Assembly: GCF_000409775.1 (NCBI RefSeq)
Contig: NZ_KE332391.1
Span: 297,766-361,765, forward strand
DNA length: 64,000 nt
Reading direction: 5' to 3'
Source of the DNA: Litchfieldella anticariensis FP35 = DSM 16096
GTDB taxonomy: Bacteria > Pseudomonadota > Gammaproteobacteria > Pseudomonadales > Halomonadaceae
Position numbers and translations under genes: made by a program. The notes under the pieces were generated by a model. It was not told the DNA's origin and made no database searches. It saw only the letters and a program-made list of their open reading frames with translations. Below, one piece after another: positions 30,452 to 38,654 of this stretch (position 1 is the first letter of the stretch; every line of letters begins with the position of its first letter).

Positions 30452-31851
30452 ATCCAGTCATAGCCCTGGTCGGCCGCCCCAATGTCGGCAAGTCGACGCT
30501 GTTCAACCGCCTGACACGTTCGCGGGATGCCTTGGTGGCCGATTTCCCCGGCCTGACCCGTGACCGCAAGTATGGCAACGGCCAGCTCGGGGGCAAGACC
30601 TATACCGTCATCGATACCGGTGGCATCAGTGGCGACGAGGAAGGCATCGATGCCGTCATGGCAGAGCAGTCGCTGCTGGCCATCGATGAAGCTGATATCG
30701 TACTGTTCATGGTCGACGCTCGTGCCGGGCTGCATGTCGCCGACGAAGCCATTGCCAATCACCTGCGCGTCAACCAAAAGAAGACCTGGCTGGTGGTCAA
30801 CAAGACCGACGGCCTGGAAGAGCATTCGGCGATGGCCGATTTCTGGACACTTGGGCTGGGCGATCCTCACCCCATTGCCGCTGCCCACGGTCGTAACGTC
30901 ACCAACCTGATCGACGAAGTCCTGGCCCCCTTCCCCGAGCGCGAGGAAACCGATGCACCAGCGGATCTCAGCAACGGCATCCGTATCGGTGTGGTGGGGC
31001 GGCCCAACGTCGGTAAATCGACCTTGGTCAACCGCCTACTCGGTGAGGAACGGGTGGTGGTGTTCGATGAAGCCGGCACTACCCGTGATGCCATCGAAAT
31101 TCCCTTCGAACGCCGTGGCAAACCCTATGTGTTGATCGATACCGCAGGGATACGACGGCGCAAGAACGTACGCGAGATTGCCGAAAAGTTCTCGATCATC
31201 AAAACGCTCGAGGCGATCAAGGAATGCCATGTAGCGATCATGGTGCTCGATGCCCGCAGCGGTCTGGTGGAACAGGATCTACACCTGCTCGACTATGTGC
31301 TGACCTCGGGCCGCGCCCTGGTGCTGGCAGTCAACAAGTGGGATGGCCTGGAGCAGGAAGCGAAGGAAAAGATGCGTGCCGATGTCAAGCGTCGTCTGGG
31401 CTTCGCCGACTACGCCGACCTGCATTTCATCTCGGCACTGCATGGTACTGCCGTAGGCGATCTCTACCCCTCGATCGAACGTGCCTTTGCCTCGGCAACC
31501 AGCCACTGGTCGACCAATCGCCTGACCACCATTCTGCAAGATGCCGTGAGCGAGCATCAGCCTCCACTGGTGCATGGCCGGCGTATCAAGCTGCGCATGG
31601 CCCACCAAGGTGGCAGCAATCCACCAATCATCGTCGTCCATGGCAACCAGACTGCGTCGCTACCGGAAGCCTACAAACGCTATCTGACCAACACCTTCCG
31701 CAAGGTGCTCAAGGTGCGAGGCACGCCGATTCGTTTCGAGTTCCGCTCGGGCAAGAACCCTTACGACACCGACGTCGATGCCAGTGATCGCGAGAAGGCC
31801 AGGAAGCGCGAACTTGGTCGTACGCGGGAAGCACGCAAGAAGCGTCGCTAG
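30448..31851 (+). CDS. der: ribosome assembly GTPase Der (EngA)
   Basis: Der has two GTPase domains in tandem and helps 50S subunit assembly. The 467-residue protein shows both G1 motifs ([14 protein letters not shown] near residue 8 and [14 protein letters not shown] near residue 182), two DTGGI/DTAGI switch segments, and NKTD and NKWD base-recognition motifs. A KH-like domain and a very basic tail ([16 protein letters not shown]) end the protein. It is the last gene of the core cluster before the foreign-looking module. Confidence 0.97.
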   Translation: MNPVIALVGRPNVGKSTLFNRLTRSRDALVADFPGLTRDRKYGNGQLGGKTYTVIDTGGISGDEEGIDAVMAEQSLLAIDEADIVLFMVDARAGLHVADEAIANHLRVNQKKTWLVVNKTDGLEEHSAMADFWTLGLGDPHPIAAAHGRNVTNLIDEVLAPFPEREETDAPADLSNGIRIGVVGRPNVGKSTLVNRLLGEERVVVFDEAGTTRDAIEIPFERRGKPYVLIDTAGIRRRKNVREIAEKFSIIKTLEAIKECHVAIMVLDARSGLVEQDLHLLDYVLTSGRALVLAVNKWDGLEQEAKEKMRADVKRRLGFADYADLHFISALHGTAVGDLYPSIERAFASATSHWSTNRLTTILQDAVSEHQPPLVHGRRIKLRMAHQGGSNPPIIVVHGNQTASLPEAYKRYLTNTFRKVLKVRGTPIRFEFRSGKNPYDTDVDASDREKARKRELGRTREARKKRR

Positions 31852-31919
31852 CTTCTTGAAGTCCGCTGCTTTCATGCCCCCAACGGGTCCTCGGACGACT
31901 GACAAGGCACTGGTGTCAT

Positions 31920-31971
31920 TGAACTGCCCCCTTACGGTTGGTGTGATGTCCAACTTTCAGGGGGCAGTTCA
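31920..31971. mobile_element. 52-bp element with 13-bp terminal inverted repeats, IS remnant or MITE
   Basis: TGAACTGCCCCCT (31920-31932) is exactly complementary to AGGGGGCAGTTCA (31959-31971). Read on the minus strand, the right end continues as TGAACTGCCCCCTGAAAGTTGGAC, which resembles IS150-type ends of the IS3 family as I recall them. No transposase is present and no target duplication is seen at the flanks (CAT against GAC). Confidence 0.6.
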
Positions 31972-32014
31972 GACTGAGCGTGAACGCTAGTCTGCGCGAG
32001 CACTTATTCAGCGT

Positions 32015-32044
32015 TTGCTTAACTTTGTCAAGTGTTCATTATAT
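32015..32044 (+). promoter_or_regulatory. possible promoter of the effector module
   Basis: TTGCTT (32015-32020) and TTATAT (32039-32044) with an 18-base spacer lie in an AT-rich patch about 110 bases before the PAAR gene. Another -10 choice, TATACT, overlaps it. Confidence 0.35.
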
Positions 32045-32156
32045 ACTGGCGACCTCACCGCCTCACGCCAGCGTCGGGGCATACTGAAAAAGCAGCGTGC
32101 GAAGATACGCGACGCATACGAACGGTTCCTTGAGCCGTTGACAGGGAAACAGGTAA

Positions 32157-32636
32157 ATGGATCTTGCCAAACTGGGCGACCTGGTAGCTTGCCCATGCAA
32201 GGGTGGCCCCCACCGTATCGTGACCGGGGCCGCGAGTGCCCTGGTAGACAACAAGCCCGCCGCCCGGGCCGGAGACAAGAGCTCCTGCGGAGCGAGCATC
32301 GTCACGGGACTCGACTGGTACCAGATAGAAGACTCCCCTGCCGCCGTGCACGGTAGTGCGACGTCCTGTGGCGGCCAGGTGGTAGCCGCATCCACGGTCA
32401 AGATCGGTTCGCCACGAGGCGGAGCGATGCAACCGCTCAGCCCCGCCAAGGGGGAAACCCATAACCGGCGAGTCATCTTCAAGGATGCCAGTGGCAAGCC
32501 CTATGCCAGCGTTGCCTATCGGCTGGAACTGGACAGCGGCGAGGCACTGGAGGGCATGACCGATGCCAACGGCGAAGCCGACATCGCCGACTCCCGTTTC
32601 GTTTCCTCGGGTGTAAGAATTCTGGTCAAGGAGTGA
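32157..32636 (+). CDS. PAAR protein with C-terminal transthyretin-like domain
   Basis: PAAR proteins cap the VgrG spike of the type VI secretion system and carry toxins. Residues 1-95 have the family pattern: a GDLVACPCKGG start, repeated glycine turns, TGAASALVDNKPAARAGDKSSCG and VKIGSPRG near the end. Residues 105-159 (VIFKDASGKPYASVAYRLELDSGE, GMTDANGEADI) resemble a transthyretin-like adaptor domain. It lies three bases before the toxin gene, so the pair is co-translated. No vgrG or other secretion genes lie nearby; the apparatus must be encoded elsewhere. Confidence 0.85.
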   Translation: MDLAKLGDLVACPCKGGPHRIVTGAASALVDNKPAARAGDKSSCGASIVTGLDWYQIEDSPAAVHGSATSCGGQVVAASTVKIGSPRGGAMQPLSPAKGETHNRRVIFKDASGKPYASVAYRLELDSGEALEGMTDANGEADIADSRFVSSGVRILVKE

Positions 32637-32639
32637 CCG

Positions 32640-33431
32640 ATGAGCGAATGGCGACTGGTAGCAACGACCCACACGACCCCGGCCAGTATCGACGACCCCT
32701 TCGAGGTGATACTACCCTGTCGCCATCCCGATCAGGCGGTGAAAATCGCCGCCTGGATGGTACAGGAAATCCAGAAGAATGCCGTATCGGATGCCGCACT
32801 TCGAATGAAGCGGCAAAATGCCTACAGTGCCGAGCAGGAACTCAGTAAATGGCAGCGAGAAGGTGAAGAACTGGGTTTTCTGCAACAAATCGGTAGAGCC
32901 GTTGTGAAACCCGGTTTTTACGATATCGAGCATGCCCAGCAACGAGCCGCATGGTCCACATGGACCTGGATGGTCATGCAGGGCCACGCTTGGGACCATA
33001 AATCCGATATACAAGATAAATTTCACACCTTGGGCAAGTCATCCTATCAATATCACCATAAGTACAAGAATCACGAATACTTCTACGACATCTGGTCCAA
33101 TATCCACTATGGCTACATGGGGCTGTTCTGCGGCTTCTCCCGGGATGCCCTGCTGGATGGCGCCGGACTCGAGCAAGTGGGATCGGATCTTCGTCGCTTC
33201 CAGTTGCCTACCGATAGGTCCGTCGTCAATGGAGAGGAACTGCGACGCTTCGATGATATTACGGATGCCCTGTCGATCAGAATCGGCTACGATCTGTTCG
33301 ATGCATTCCCCGACCCACAGCACCTGACGCCCCAGATATTGCTCGACAGGATAGAAGCCGCTCCGTACCCGATGGAAGTCGGCTCGAAAGTATTGCACGA
33401 CTGCCAACGCGCCAGGGAGCGGCGAGAGTAA
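32640..33431 (+). CDS. probable polymorphic toxin, type-44-like, T6SS cargo
   Basis: A 263-residue protein. Residues 1-95 look like a linker or adaptor. From about residue 110 it shows the pattern I associate with bacterial toxin 44: HAWDHKSDI, then YDIWSNIHYGYMGLFCGFSRD, LLDGAGLEQ, and RFDDITDALSIRIGYDLFDAFP. The conserved D/H residues (WDHK, NIHYG, DD) may be catalytic. It directly follows the PAAR gene and precedes three genes with immunity-protein features, one base after its stop. The biochemical activity is not known from the sequence. The gene is AT-richer than its core neighbours. Confidence 0.75.
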   Translation: MSEWRLVATTHTTPASIDDPFEVILPCRHPDQAVKIAAWMVQEIQKNAVSDAALRMKRQNAYSAEQELSKWQREGEELGFLQQIGRAVVKPGFYDIEHAQQRAAWSTWTWMVMQGHAWDHKSDIQDKFHTLGKSSYQYHHKYKNHEYFYDIWSNIHYGYMGLFCGFSRDALLDGAGLEQVGSDLRRFQLPTDRSVVNGEELRRFDDITDALSIRIGYDLFDAFPDPQHLTPQILLDRIEAAPYPMEVGSKVLHDCQRARERRE

Positions 33432-33432
33432 C

Positions 33433-33939
33433 ATGGAAACTGTCAGAAACAAGCGTAAATTAGCGAAAATAGCAATTATTGTCGCTATCGTCACTTTTTC
33501 AGTCTATCAATTTATCACCCCGCCGATCACCTACAAGATCGACAGTAGACTTATCGAGGTCAACGATACGCTCAAAGAGCTATCGGAAGAACATGGGTTC
33601 GAATTTTTAAAGGTGTACTCATCTTACACTTATCCAGAAGAGTATGGTGATATCATTCCATCCGAAGTGTACGATACCGTAAGAAAATTAGATATTTACG
33701 TGATCCATTTCTATAACGGACCTGACCGCCAATCGGCCGCCTTCAGAGCGGATAGATTCCTCTTTTCCCTTAGTCCTCTTTGGTATTATCGATATAGTGA
33801 TGATGGCCTTACCGAGGAGAAAATCGTTCCGTCCATAGAAGAAGCCGTCAAGCAGCATCGCGGAGCACCCTTCTACGGGTTTTGCCAGAAAGCGGAAGTG
33901 CCGAACTGGTTCTTCTGCACCCATGACTCTGGAGGGTAA
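33433..33939 (+). CDS. putative immunity protein, copy 1
   Basis: A 168-residue protein with a basic N-terminus (RNKRKLAK), one membrane helix (about residues 12-28) and a C-terminal domain of 135 residues likely in the periplasm. The end YGFCQKAEVPNWFFCTHDSGG has two cysteines that could form a disulphide. It starts one base after the toxin stop; the ribosome site lies inside the toxin 3' end. Position, size and tandem paralogues point to immunity against the neighbouring toxin. I know no named family for it. GC is low. Confidence 0.7.
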   Translation: METVRNKRKLAKIAIIVAIVTFSVYQFITPPITYKIDSRLIEVNDTLKELSEEHGFEFLKVYSSYTYPEEYGDIIPSEVYDTVRKLDIYVIHFYNGPDRQSAAFRADRFLFSLSPLWYYRYSDDGLTEEKIVPSIEEAVKQHRGAPFYGFCQKAEVPNWFFCTHDSGG

Positions 33940-33994
33940 AATATCCAACGATGCTAAAACCAAGGTCAACGCGCCAGGGAGCGGCGAGAGTAAT

Positions 33995-34489
33995 ATGGAA
34001 ATTGTCAGAAACAAGCGCAAATTAGCTAAAATAGCAATCATCGTCGCTGTCGTCACTTTTTCAGTCTATCAATTTATCACCCCGCCGATAACCTACAAGA
34101 TCGACAGCCGGCTAATCGACATCAACGACACGCTAAAGGCGCTATCAGAAAAATCAGGACTCAAGTTTTTTTCAGTCTACTCATTCCGCACAAACCCACA
34201 AGAACTTAGCGACACTATTCCCTACGAGGTTTATAAGACCATCAGACAATCCGACATGAAAGTAATTCATTTCCATAACGGGCCTAACAATCAAACAGCC
34301 GAATTCGTCATGGATCGCTTCCTTTTTCCTAGATGGTATTATCTATATAGCGAGAGTGGCCTTGTCGAGGAGGAAATCGTTCCGTCCATAGAAGAAGCCG
34401 TAAAGCAACAGGACGGTCCACCTTACTTCTTCTGTCAGAAAGCGGAAGTACCGAACTGGTTCTTCTGCGCGCAGAACTCTGGAGGGTAA
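33995..34489 (+). CDS. putative immunity protein, copy 2
   Basis: ATG 33995 is the equivalent start to copy 1; a longer frame from 33923 would run into the duplicated leader. The 164-residue protein shares the whole N-terminus of copy 1 (RNKRKLAKIAIIVA and ITPPITYKIDSRL), but its middle matches copy 3 (KFFSVYSF, EVYKTIRQ). Near the end it has lost about three residues (VKQQDGPPYFFCQ). Same topology: one membrane helix and an external domain. The leader repeats the last 30 bases of the toxin gene. Confidence 0.7.
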   Translation: MEIVRNKRKLAKIAIIVAVVTFSVYQFITPPITYKIDSRLIDINDTLKALSEKSGLKFFSVYSFRTNPQELSDTIPYEVYKTIRQSDMKVIHFHNGPNNQTAEFVMDRFLFPRWYYLYSESGLVEEEIVPSIEEAVKQQDGPPYFFCQKAEVPNWFFCAQNSGG

Positions 34490-34544
34490 AATCTCCAACG
34501 ATGCCGAAACCAAGGTCAACGCGCCAGGGAGCGGAAAGAGTGAT

Positions 34545-35051
34545 ATGGATAGGACAATGAACAAACGTAAACTAGCGGCCATTACCGTAGTGGCAGCCAT
34601 CAGCTATTTTTTATACTACCAATACACTACCCCGCCGATCACTTTCAAGATCGATAGCCGGTTGGTCGAGATCAACGACACGCTAAAAACGTTATCAGAA
34701 AAATTGGGACTCAAGTTTTTTTCAGTCTACTCATTCAGCACCAACCCGCAAGAAATTAGCGACACCATCCCCTCCGAGGTTTATAAGACCATCAGACAAT
34801 TCGACATAAAAGTAATTCATTTCTATAACGGACCTAACAGTAAAGCAGCCGAATTCGTCATGGATCGTCCTCTCTCATTTCTTCGTCCGCGTTGGTATTA
34901 TCTGTATAGCGAGAGCAGCTTGATCGAGGAAGAAATCGTTCCGTCCATAGAAGATGCTGTAAAGCAGCATCGCGGGGCACCTTACTACGGCTTTTGCCAG
35001 AAAGCGGAAGTACCGAATTGGTTCTTCTGCACCCATGACTCTGGAGGATGA
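34545..35051 (+). CDS. putative immunity protein, copy 3
   Basis: A 168-residue paralogue. Its membrane helix region differs from copies 1 and 2 (MNKRKLAAITVVAAISYFLYY), while the middle matches copy 2 and the end (VKQHRGAPYYGFCQKAEVPNWFF) matches copy 1. The start could be ATG 34545 or ATG 34557. The leader again holds the toxin-end sequence CAACGCGCCAGGGAGCGG. It closes the effector module; 100 bases later lies the convergent sugar dehydrogenase gene. Confidence 0.7.
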   Translation: MDRTMNKRKLAAITVVAAISYFLYYQYTTPPITFKIDSRLVEINDTLKTLSEKLGLKFFSVYSFSTNPQEISDTIPSEVYKTIRQFDIKVIHFYNGPNSKAAEFVMDRPLSFLRPRWYYLYSESSLIEEEIVPSIEDAVKQHRGAPYYGFCQKAEVPNWFFCTHDSGG

Positions 35052-35148
35052 GACGCCCAACGATACCAGCAGTCGAGAAAAGCGTCCGACAGGCGCTTTA
35101 TCAGCAGCCTGAGACGCACGATGGCTCGCCTTCGTCATTTGCAGTCAC

Positions 35149-36258
35149 TCAAGGTGGCGATGCCGGGACCACTCGCAGCACCCGCCCCTGCTCGCTATCG
35201 GTCAGTAGATAAAGAGCTCTATCCGGCCCGGTACGAACATCGCGAATCCGCTCATCAAGCTCGGTGAACAGGACTTCCTGATCCACGATCTCGCCGTCCT
35301 CGCGAATCAGGCGACGCACCTGACGACCGGCCAACGCCGAGACGAACAGGTCTCCGTGCCATTCGGGAAACTGTCCCCCGTCATACAAGGTCATGCCCGA
35401 AGGTGCGATGGAAGGTGTCCAGTGCAGTAGTGGCGACTCGAACTCAGGCAATTCCGTGAAGGGGGTAACGAGCGCCCCGGTATAGTCGACACCATGGGTG
35501 GCCAGTGGCCAGCCATAGTTGGCACCCGGAAGGATACGGTTGAGTTCGTCGCCACCGCGTGGGCCGTGCTCGTGAATGAGCAACTCGCCCCGCATTGCAT
35601 CGTAGACGATGCCTTGGATATTGCGATGGCCGATGCTGTAGAGTTCCGCTCTTGCCTCGCTGTCAGCGACGAAAGGATTGTCGTCGGGAGTAGAGCCATC
35701 GAGGTTCAGGCGCACCAGGCTTCCCAGATGGTTGGCAGGGTTCTGAGCTTGTTCGCGATAATCGAAGCCATCGCCCAACCCCAATACCAAGGTGTCATCA
35801 GGGAGGAATGTCAGGCGACCGCCATAATGGGAGCTTCCTCGCTTGTCTGGTTCGGCACGAAACAGGGGGGCCCGATCGGTCAGGCGCCGACCATCGAATC
35901 GAGCACGATCCAGGCAGGTCGTGTTGGCGGTAAGCGTACCGCACGCATAACTTAGGTATACCATGTCACTGTCGGCATAATCCGGTGCCAGTGCCACTTC
36001 AAACAACCCCGCCTGGCCATCGACCAAGACCTCAGGCATACCGGCAATGGGCGCGTCGCGTAGCGTGCCGTCGGCTTCGATGAAACGTAGGCGCCCAGCA
36101 CGTTCTGTAACCAACATGCCGCCTTCGGGCAGGAAAGCCAGCGACCAGGGATGCTCGAGTCCCTTGGCCAGCGTCTCGATCCGGTAGTCCGTAGCCATCG
36201 CCATGGCACAAGCTGCCGAACCAATGATGGTCAATGGAATGCAACAGAGTCGTTGCAT
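35149..36258 (-). CDS. PQQ-dependent soluble aldose sugar dehydrogenase
   Basis: A 369-residue periplasmic enzyme of the glucose/sorbosone dehydrogenase family (YliI-like). A signal peptide (about residues 1-22) precedes a six-bladed propeller: LAKGLEHPWSLAFLPEGGMLVTERAGRLRF, LGLGDGFDYREQAQNPANHLGSLVRLNLDGS, YSIGHRNIQGI and HGPRGGDELNRI are family blocks. It would oxidise sugars with PQQ and feed electrons to the respiratory chain. AGAGGAAG precedes ATG 36258. PQQ synthesis genes are not in the window. Confidence 0.9.
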   Translation of the reverse strand: MQRLCCIPLTIIGSAACAMAMATDYRIETLAKGLEHPWSLAFLPEGGMLVTERAGRLRFIEADGTLRDAPIAGMPEVLVDGQAGLFEVALAPDYADSDMVYLSYACGTLTANTTCLDRARFDGRRLTDRAPLFRAEPDKRGSSHYGGRLTFLPDDTLVLGLGDGFDYREQAQNPANHLGSLVRLNLDGSTPDDNPFVADSEARAELYSIGHRNIQGIVYDAMRGELLIHEHGPRGGDELNRILPGANYGWPLATHGVDYTGALVTPFTELPEFESPLLHWTPSIAPSGMTLYDGGQFPEWHGDLFVSALAGRQVRRLIREDGEIVDQEVLFTELDERIRDVRTGPDRALYLLTDSEQGRVLRVVPASPP

Positions 36259-36277
36259 CTAACTTCCTCTTGCAAGA

Positions 36278-36736
36278 TTATGCGGAAAACCCGTCCCACT
36301 TGGTGTACGCCAGGATAGCGTACCCCCACCCACCCAGAGCAGCACTCGCCATCATCGCCAGTGTTCCCTCCAGGCTACGGGTGGCCGCGATCAAGGTCGG
36401 CATGGGCGCCAAGGTATCGACGATCCACAGCATCACCCACAGCCCCAGCGCAGCCGACAGAGCATGAATCAACCAGGCGCCGGAGCCTAGCCAGCGTGTC
36501 ACCAAGGTCGCCGCCGGCATGGCCCCGAGCATCATGATGGCAACCAGAGAGCCATACAGCGGCGTGAATCCCAGCAGATCGTGGCCTGTTGTGGCTAAGC
36601 GCGTGGCAAATGATATTTCGACACCCAATGCCGACAGTGCCGCCAGATTGAACTGAGTCTGCACGATTGACCCTAGCAGTGTGGCGTCCAGCACGGCGGC
36701 AATATAAGCCACTAGCGGCAGCCATCGATTCATCAT
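36278..36736 (-). CDS. hypothetical membrane protein with about four helices
   Basis: A 152-residue protein with four hydrophobic segments (about 7-25, 52-75, 88-108, 122-142), starting at ATG 36736 or the adjacent ATG 36733 after GAGAGGT. It ends 19 bases before the sugar dehydrogenase start, so the two may be co-transcribed. I do not recognise the family. Confidence 0.7.
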   Translation of the reverse strand: MMNRWLPLVAYIAAVLDATLLGSIVQTQFNLAALSALGVEISFATRLATTGHDLLGFTPLYGSLVAIMMLGAMPAATLVTRWLGSGAWLIHALSAALGLWVMLWIVDTLAPMPTLIAATRSLEGTLAMMASAALGGWGYAILAYTKWDGFSA

Positions 36737-36932
36737 AGTGACCTCTCATGAGTCAGTGTGGTAGCGCTAGTAAATCGGTATGACAGCCATGATCGACCAG
36801 CATGACCAATGTCATCAGTAGGCCATGAAAATGCTTGGCTTCGATACGCCCTGGCCCTAGAATTCGCGCGCTTCGACGTGTCTGACACCCTGTCGACCCT
36901 ATGTTTCATGGCACTACCTTTCAGGAGCCATC

Positions 36933-37562
36933 ATGCAAATTCATCGCCTCTCTCATTCGCCTCTGGCGTACTGGCGCCTAATGGCTCCCTGGTGTCTGGC
37001 CTTACTGCTCGGCGGCTGCCTAGCACTGCCGCAGACCGGTCTATTCGCCATGCGTCTGGCGGTGACCTCGTTGGGCGTCGAGGACGTGCGCATCGGCCCT
37101 TATAATATTCGTGCCGGTCTCGACACCAGCGATATCACCTCGCTGATCGCCTCTAGCCTGGGTATGGGCAGCCTACCGATCCAGGCAACCCTGGCCATGG
37201 GCCTGGGGCTGCCCAGCGGCATGCCACCGGTGGAACTCGACGGCTTCGCCTGGACCCTCGACATTCCCGGCGCCGAATCGGTCAGCGGCCGCTACGAAGA
37301 ACAGGTAGCACTGACGCCGGGCGACGATGCCGATCTGCGCCTACCGGTAGCCTTCGACGTCCTCAGCGGCGGCCAGCGCCTGGCTCCCATGGTGCAACTG
37401 GCCAGTCAGCTCGCCAGCCGTGGCGAACTGCCTGCCGGTAGCGAACTGGCGATCACCCCTGGTGGCGTACGTGGGCTGGGTGTGAGCTTGCCACCGGGTT
37501 TATGGATGCCCACCATGCGCCTGGCCGTGGGCGAGGACGGCAGCCTCAAACCTCAAGCCTAA
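36933..37562 (+). CDS. putative lipoprotein of unknown function
   Basis: A 209-residue protein after AGGAG, six bases before ATG 36933. The N-terminus carries a lipoprotein-type signal ending CLALLLGGC. The mature part is a beta-rich domain of about 180 residues (VEDVRIGPYNIRAGLD, ELDGFAWTLDIPGAESVSGRYEEQVAL) that may belong to a lipid- or surface-interacting group, but I cannot name it. It converges on azlD. Confidence 0.7.
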   Translation: MQIHRLSHSPLAYWRLMAPWCLALLLGGCLALPQTGLFAMRLAVTSLGVEDVRIGPYNIRAGLDTSDITSLIASSLGMGSLPIQATLAMGLGLPSGMPPVELDGFAWTLDIPGAESVSGRYEEQVALTPGDDADLRLPVAFDVLSGGQRLAPMVQLASQLASRGELPAGSELAITPGGVRGLGVSLPPGLWMPTMRLAVGEDGSLKPQA

Positions 37563-37567
37563 GCCTT

Positions 37568-37894
37568 TCACAACGGCAATTGGCCGAACAGCCCACGTAG
37601 CAACAAGAATGTCACGAGGCCGCCAAGGATGGTGGTCAACAAGTGACGGCTGAATTTGGCAATGGCGATAGTGACCAAGCCAGCCAGCAGGTAGGCATTG
37701 TCCCAAGCCAGATCCAGTTCGCCTTCCGGCATCAATAGTCCTGGGACGACGATTGCGCTCAGCACGGCTACCGGTACGTAATGCAGTGCCTGGTTCAACC
37801 AGGTCGGGAAGTGCAGATTTGGCCAGGCGAACAGGCTATAGCGGATCGAAAAAGTGATCGCCAGCATGCCAAGAATCAGCCACCAAGGGTTCAT
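37568..37894 (-). CDS. azlD: branched-chain amino acid export subunit AzlD
   Basis: The small partner of AzlC in amino acid export. It has 108 residues and four membrane segments (MNPWWLILGMLAITFSIRYSLFAW, VPVAVLSAIVVPGLL). ATG 37894 overlaps the azlC stop by four bases (ATGA), so the two are translated together, which supports a two-subunit exporter. Confidence 0.88.
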   Translation of the reverse strand: MNPWWLILGMLAITFSIRYSLFAWPNLHFPTWLNQALHYVPVAVLSAIVVPGLLMPEGELDLAWDNAYLLAGLVTIAIAKFSRHLLTTILGGLVTFLLLRGLFGQLPL

Positions 37895-38622
37895 CGGGCC
37901 GCCTCCCCGGACAGGTTGTTTCTGCCATGCCGCTCCAATAAGACACCGACGACGATCCCCGCCAATGCCGCCACCAGCATCTCCAACTGATAGGGCAAAT
38001 CCCGGCTCGCCAGCGCCACTCCACTGGCCACCAGCGCGGCGGCAAGGCTCGGCCGGTTGCGAAGCATGGGCACTACGATACCGGTGAACGTTGCCAACAT
38101 AGCGAAGTCCAGCCCCCACGATGCCAGGTTCGGCACTCGCTGGCCGAAAAAGACACCGACCAGGGTGAACACCTGCCAGTTGGCATACATGGCCATGGCT
38201 GCGCCCAGGAAGAACCAATGCTTGCAGGGCGAGCCATCATCGCGGGCATAGCGCTGCTGCACTACGGCATAGGCTTCATCCGTTAGCCAGAAGGCCAGCA
38301 GTGCGCGCCAGCGGGACGGCAAATGCCGCACATGGGGTTGCAGCGCCGCACTGTACAACAGATGGCGTAGATTGATTACCAATGTCGTCGACAGTACGAC
38401 GGCCACGCCGGCTCCCCCGGCCAACAGGGTAATAGCGACGAACTGAGCCGCACCGGCAAAGACCAATAGCGACATGCCTTGCGCTTGAGCAGGCGAAAAC
38501 CCAGCATCGACCGCCAGGCTGCCGAAGAGGATAGCGAATGGAATGGTCCCCAGAAGCAAAGGCAGGATATGGCGGACACCATCTAGAAGCTCCCGGATTC
38601 GGGAATCACGCGAACAGGACAT
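37891..38622 (-). CDS. azlC: branched-chain amino acid exporter AzlC
   Basis: The start is ATG 38622, with AGGAGGT at ideal distance; an upstream TTG is less likely. The 243-residue membrane protein has five to six helices and AzlC family blocks (LPLLLGTIPFAILFGSLAV, VFAGAAQFVAITLLAGGAG, LVINLRHLLYSAAL, FWLTDEAYAV). Together with AzlD it should export branched-chain or related amino acids. An AraC-type regulator gene lies directly upstream on the same strand. Confidence 0.92.
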   Translation of the reverse strand: MSCSRDSRIRELLDGVRHILPLLLGTIPFAILFGSLAVDAGFSPAQAQGMSLLVFAGAAQFVAITLLAGGAGVAVVLSTTLVINLRHLLYSAALQPHVRHLPSRWRALLAFWLTDEAYAVVQQRYARDDGSPCKHWFFLGAAMAMYANWQVFTLVGVFFGQRVPNLASWGLDFAMLATFTGIVVPMLRNRPSLAAALVASGVALASRDLPYQLEMLVAALAGIVVGVLLERHGRNNLSGEAAR

Positions 38623-38654
38623 GGGCAATACCTCCTGTTCGCCAATTTGTACGT

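Larger units (their letters stand above)
31852..32156. other. junction region with IS-like repeat and promoter
   Basis: No gene is seen. It contains a 52-bp inverted-repeat element (31920-31971) and a likely promoter (32015-32044). The GC-rich core sequence ends here and lower-GC DNA begins soon after, so this may be the left edge of an acquired module. Confidence 0.5.

Noticed and set aside
33400-35060. A CRISPR array or satellite repeat
   Set aside because: The repeats are about 550 bases long, diverged and coding; they are tandem gene copies, and no CRISPR-like spacing occurs anywhere in the window.
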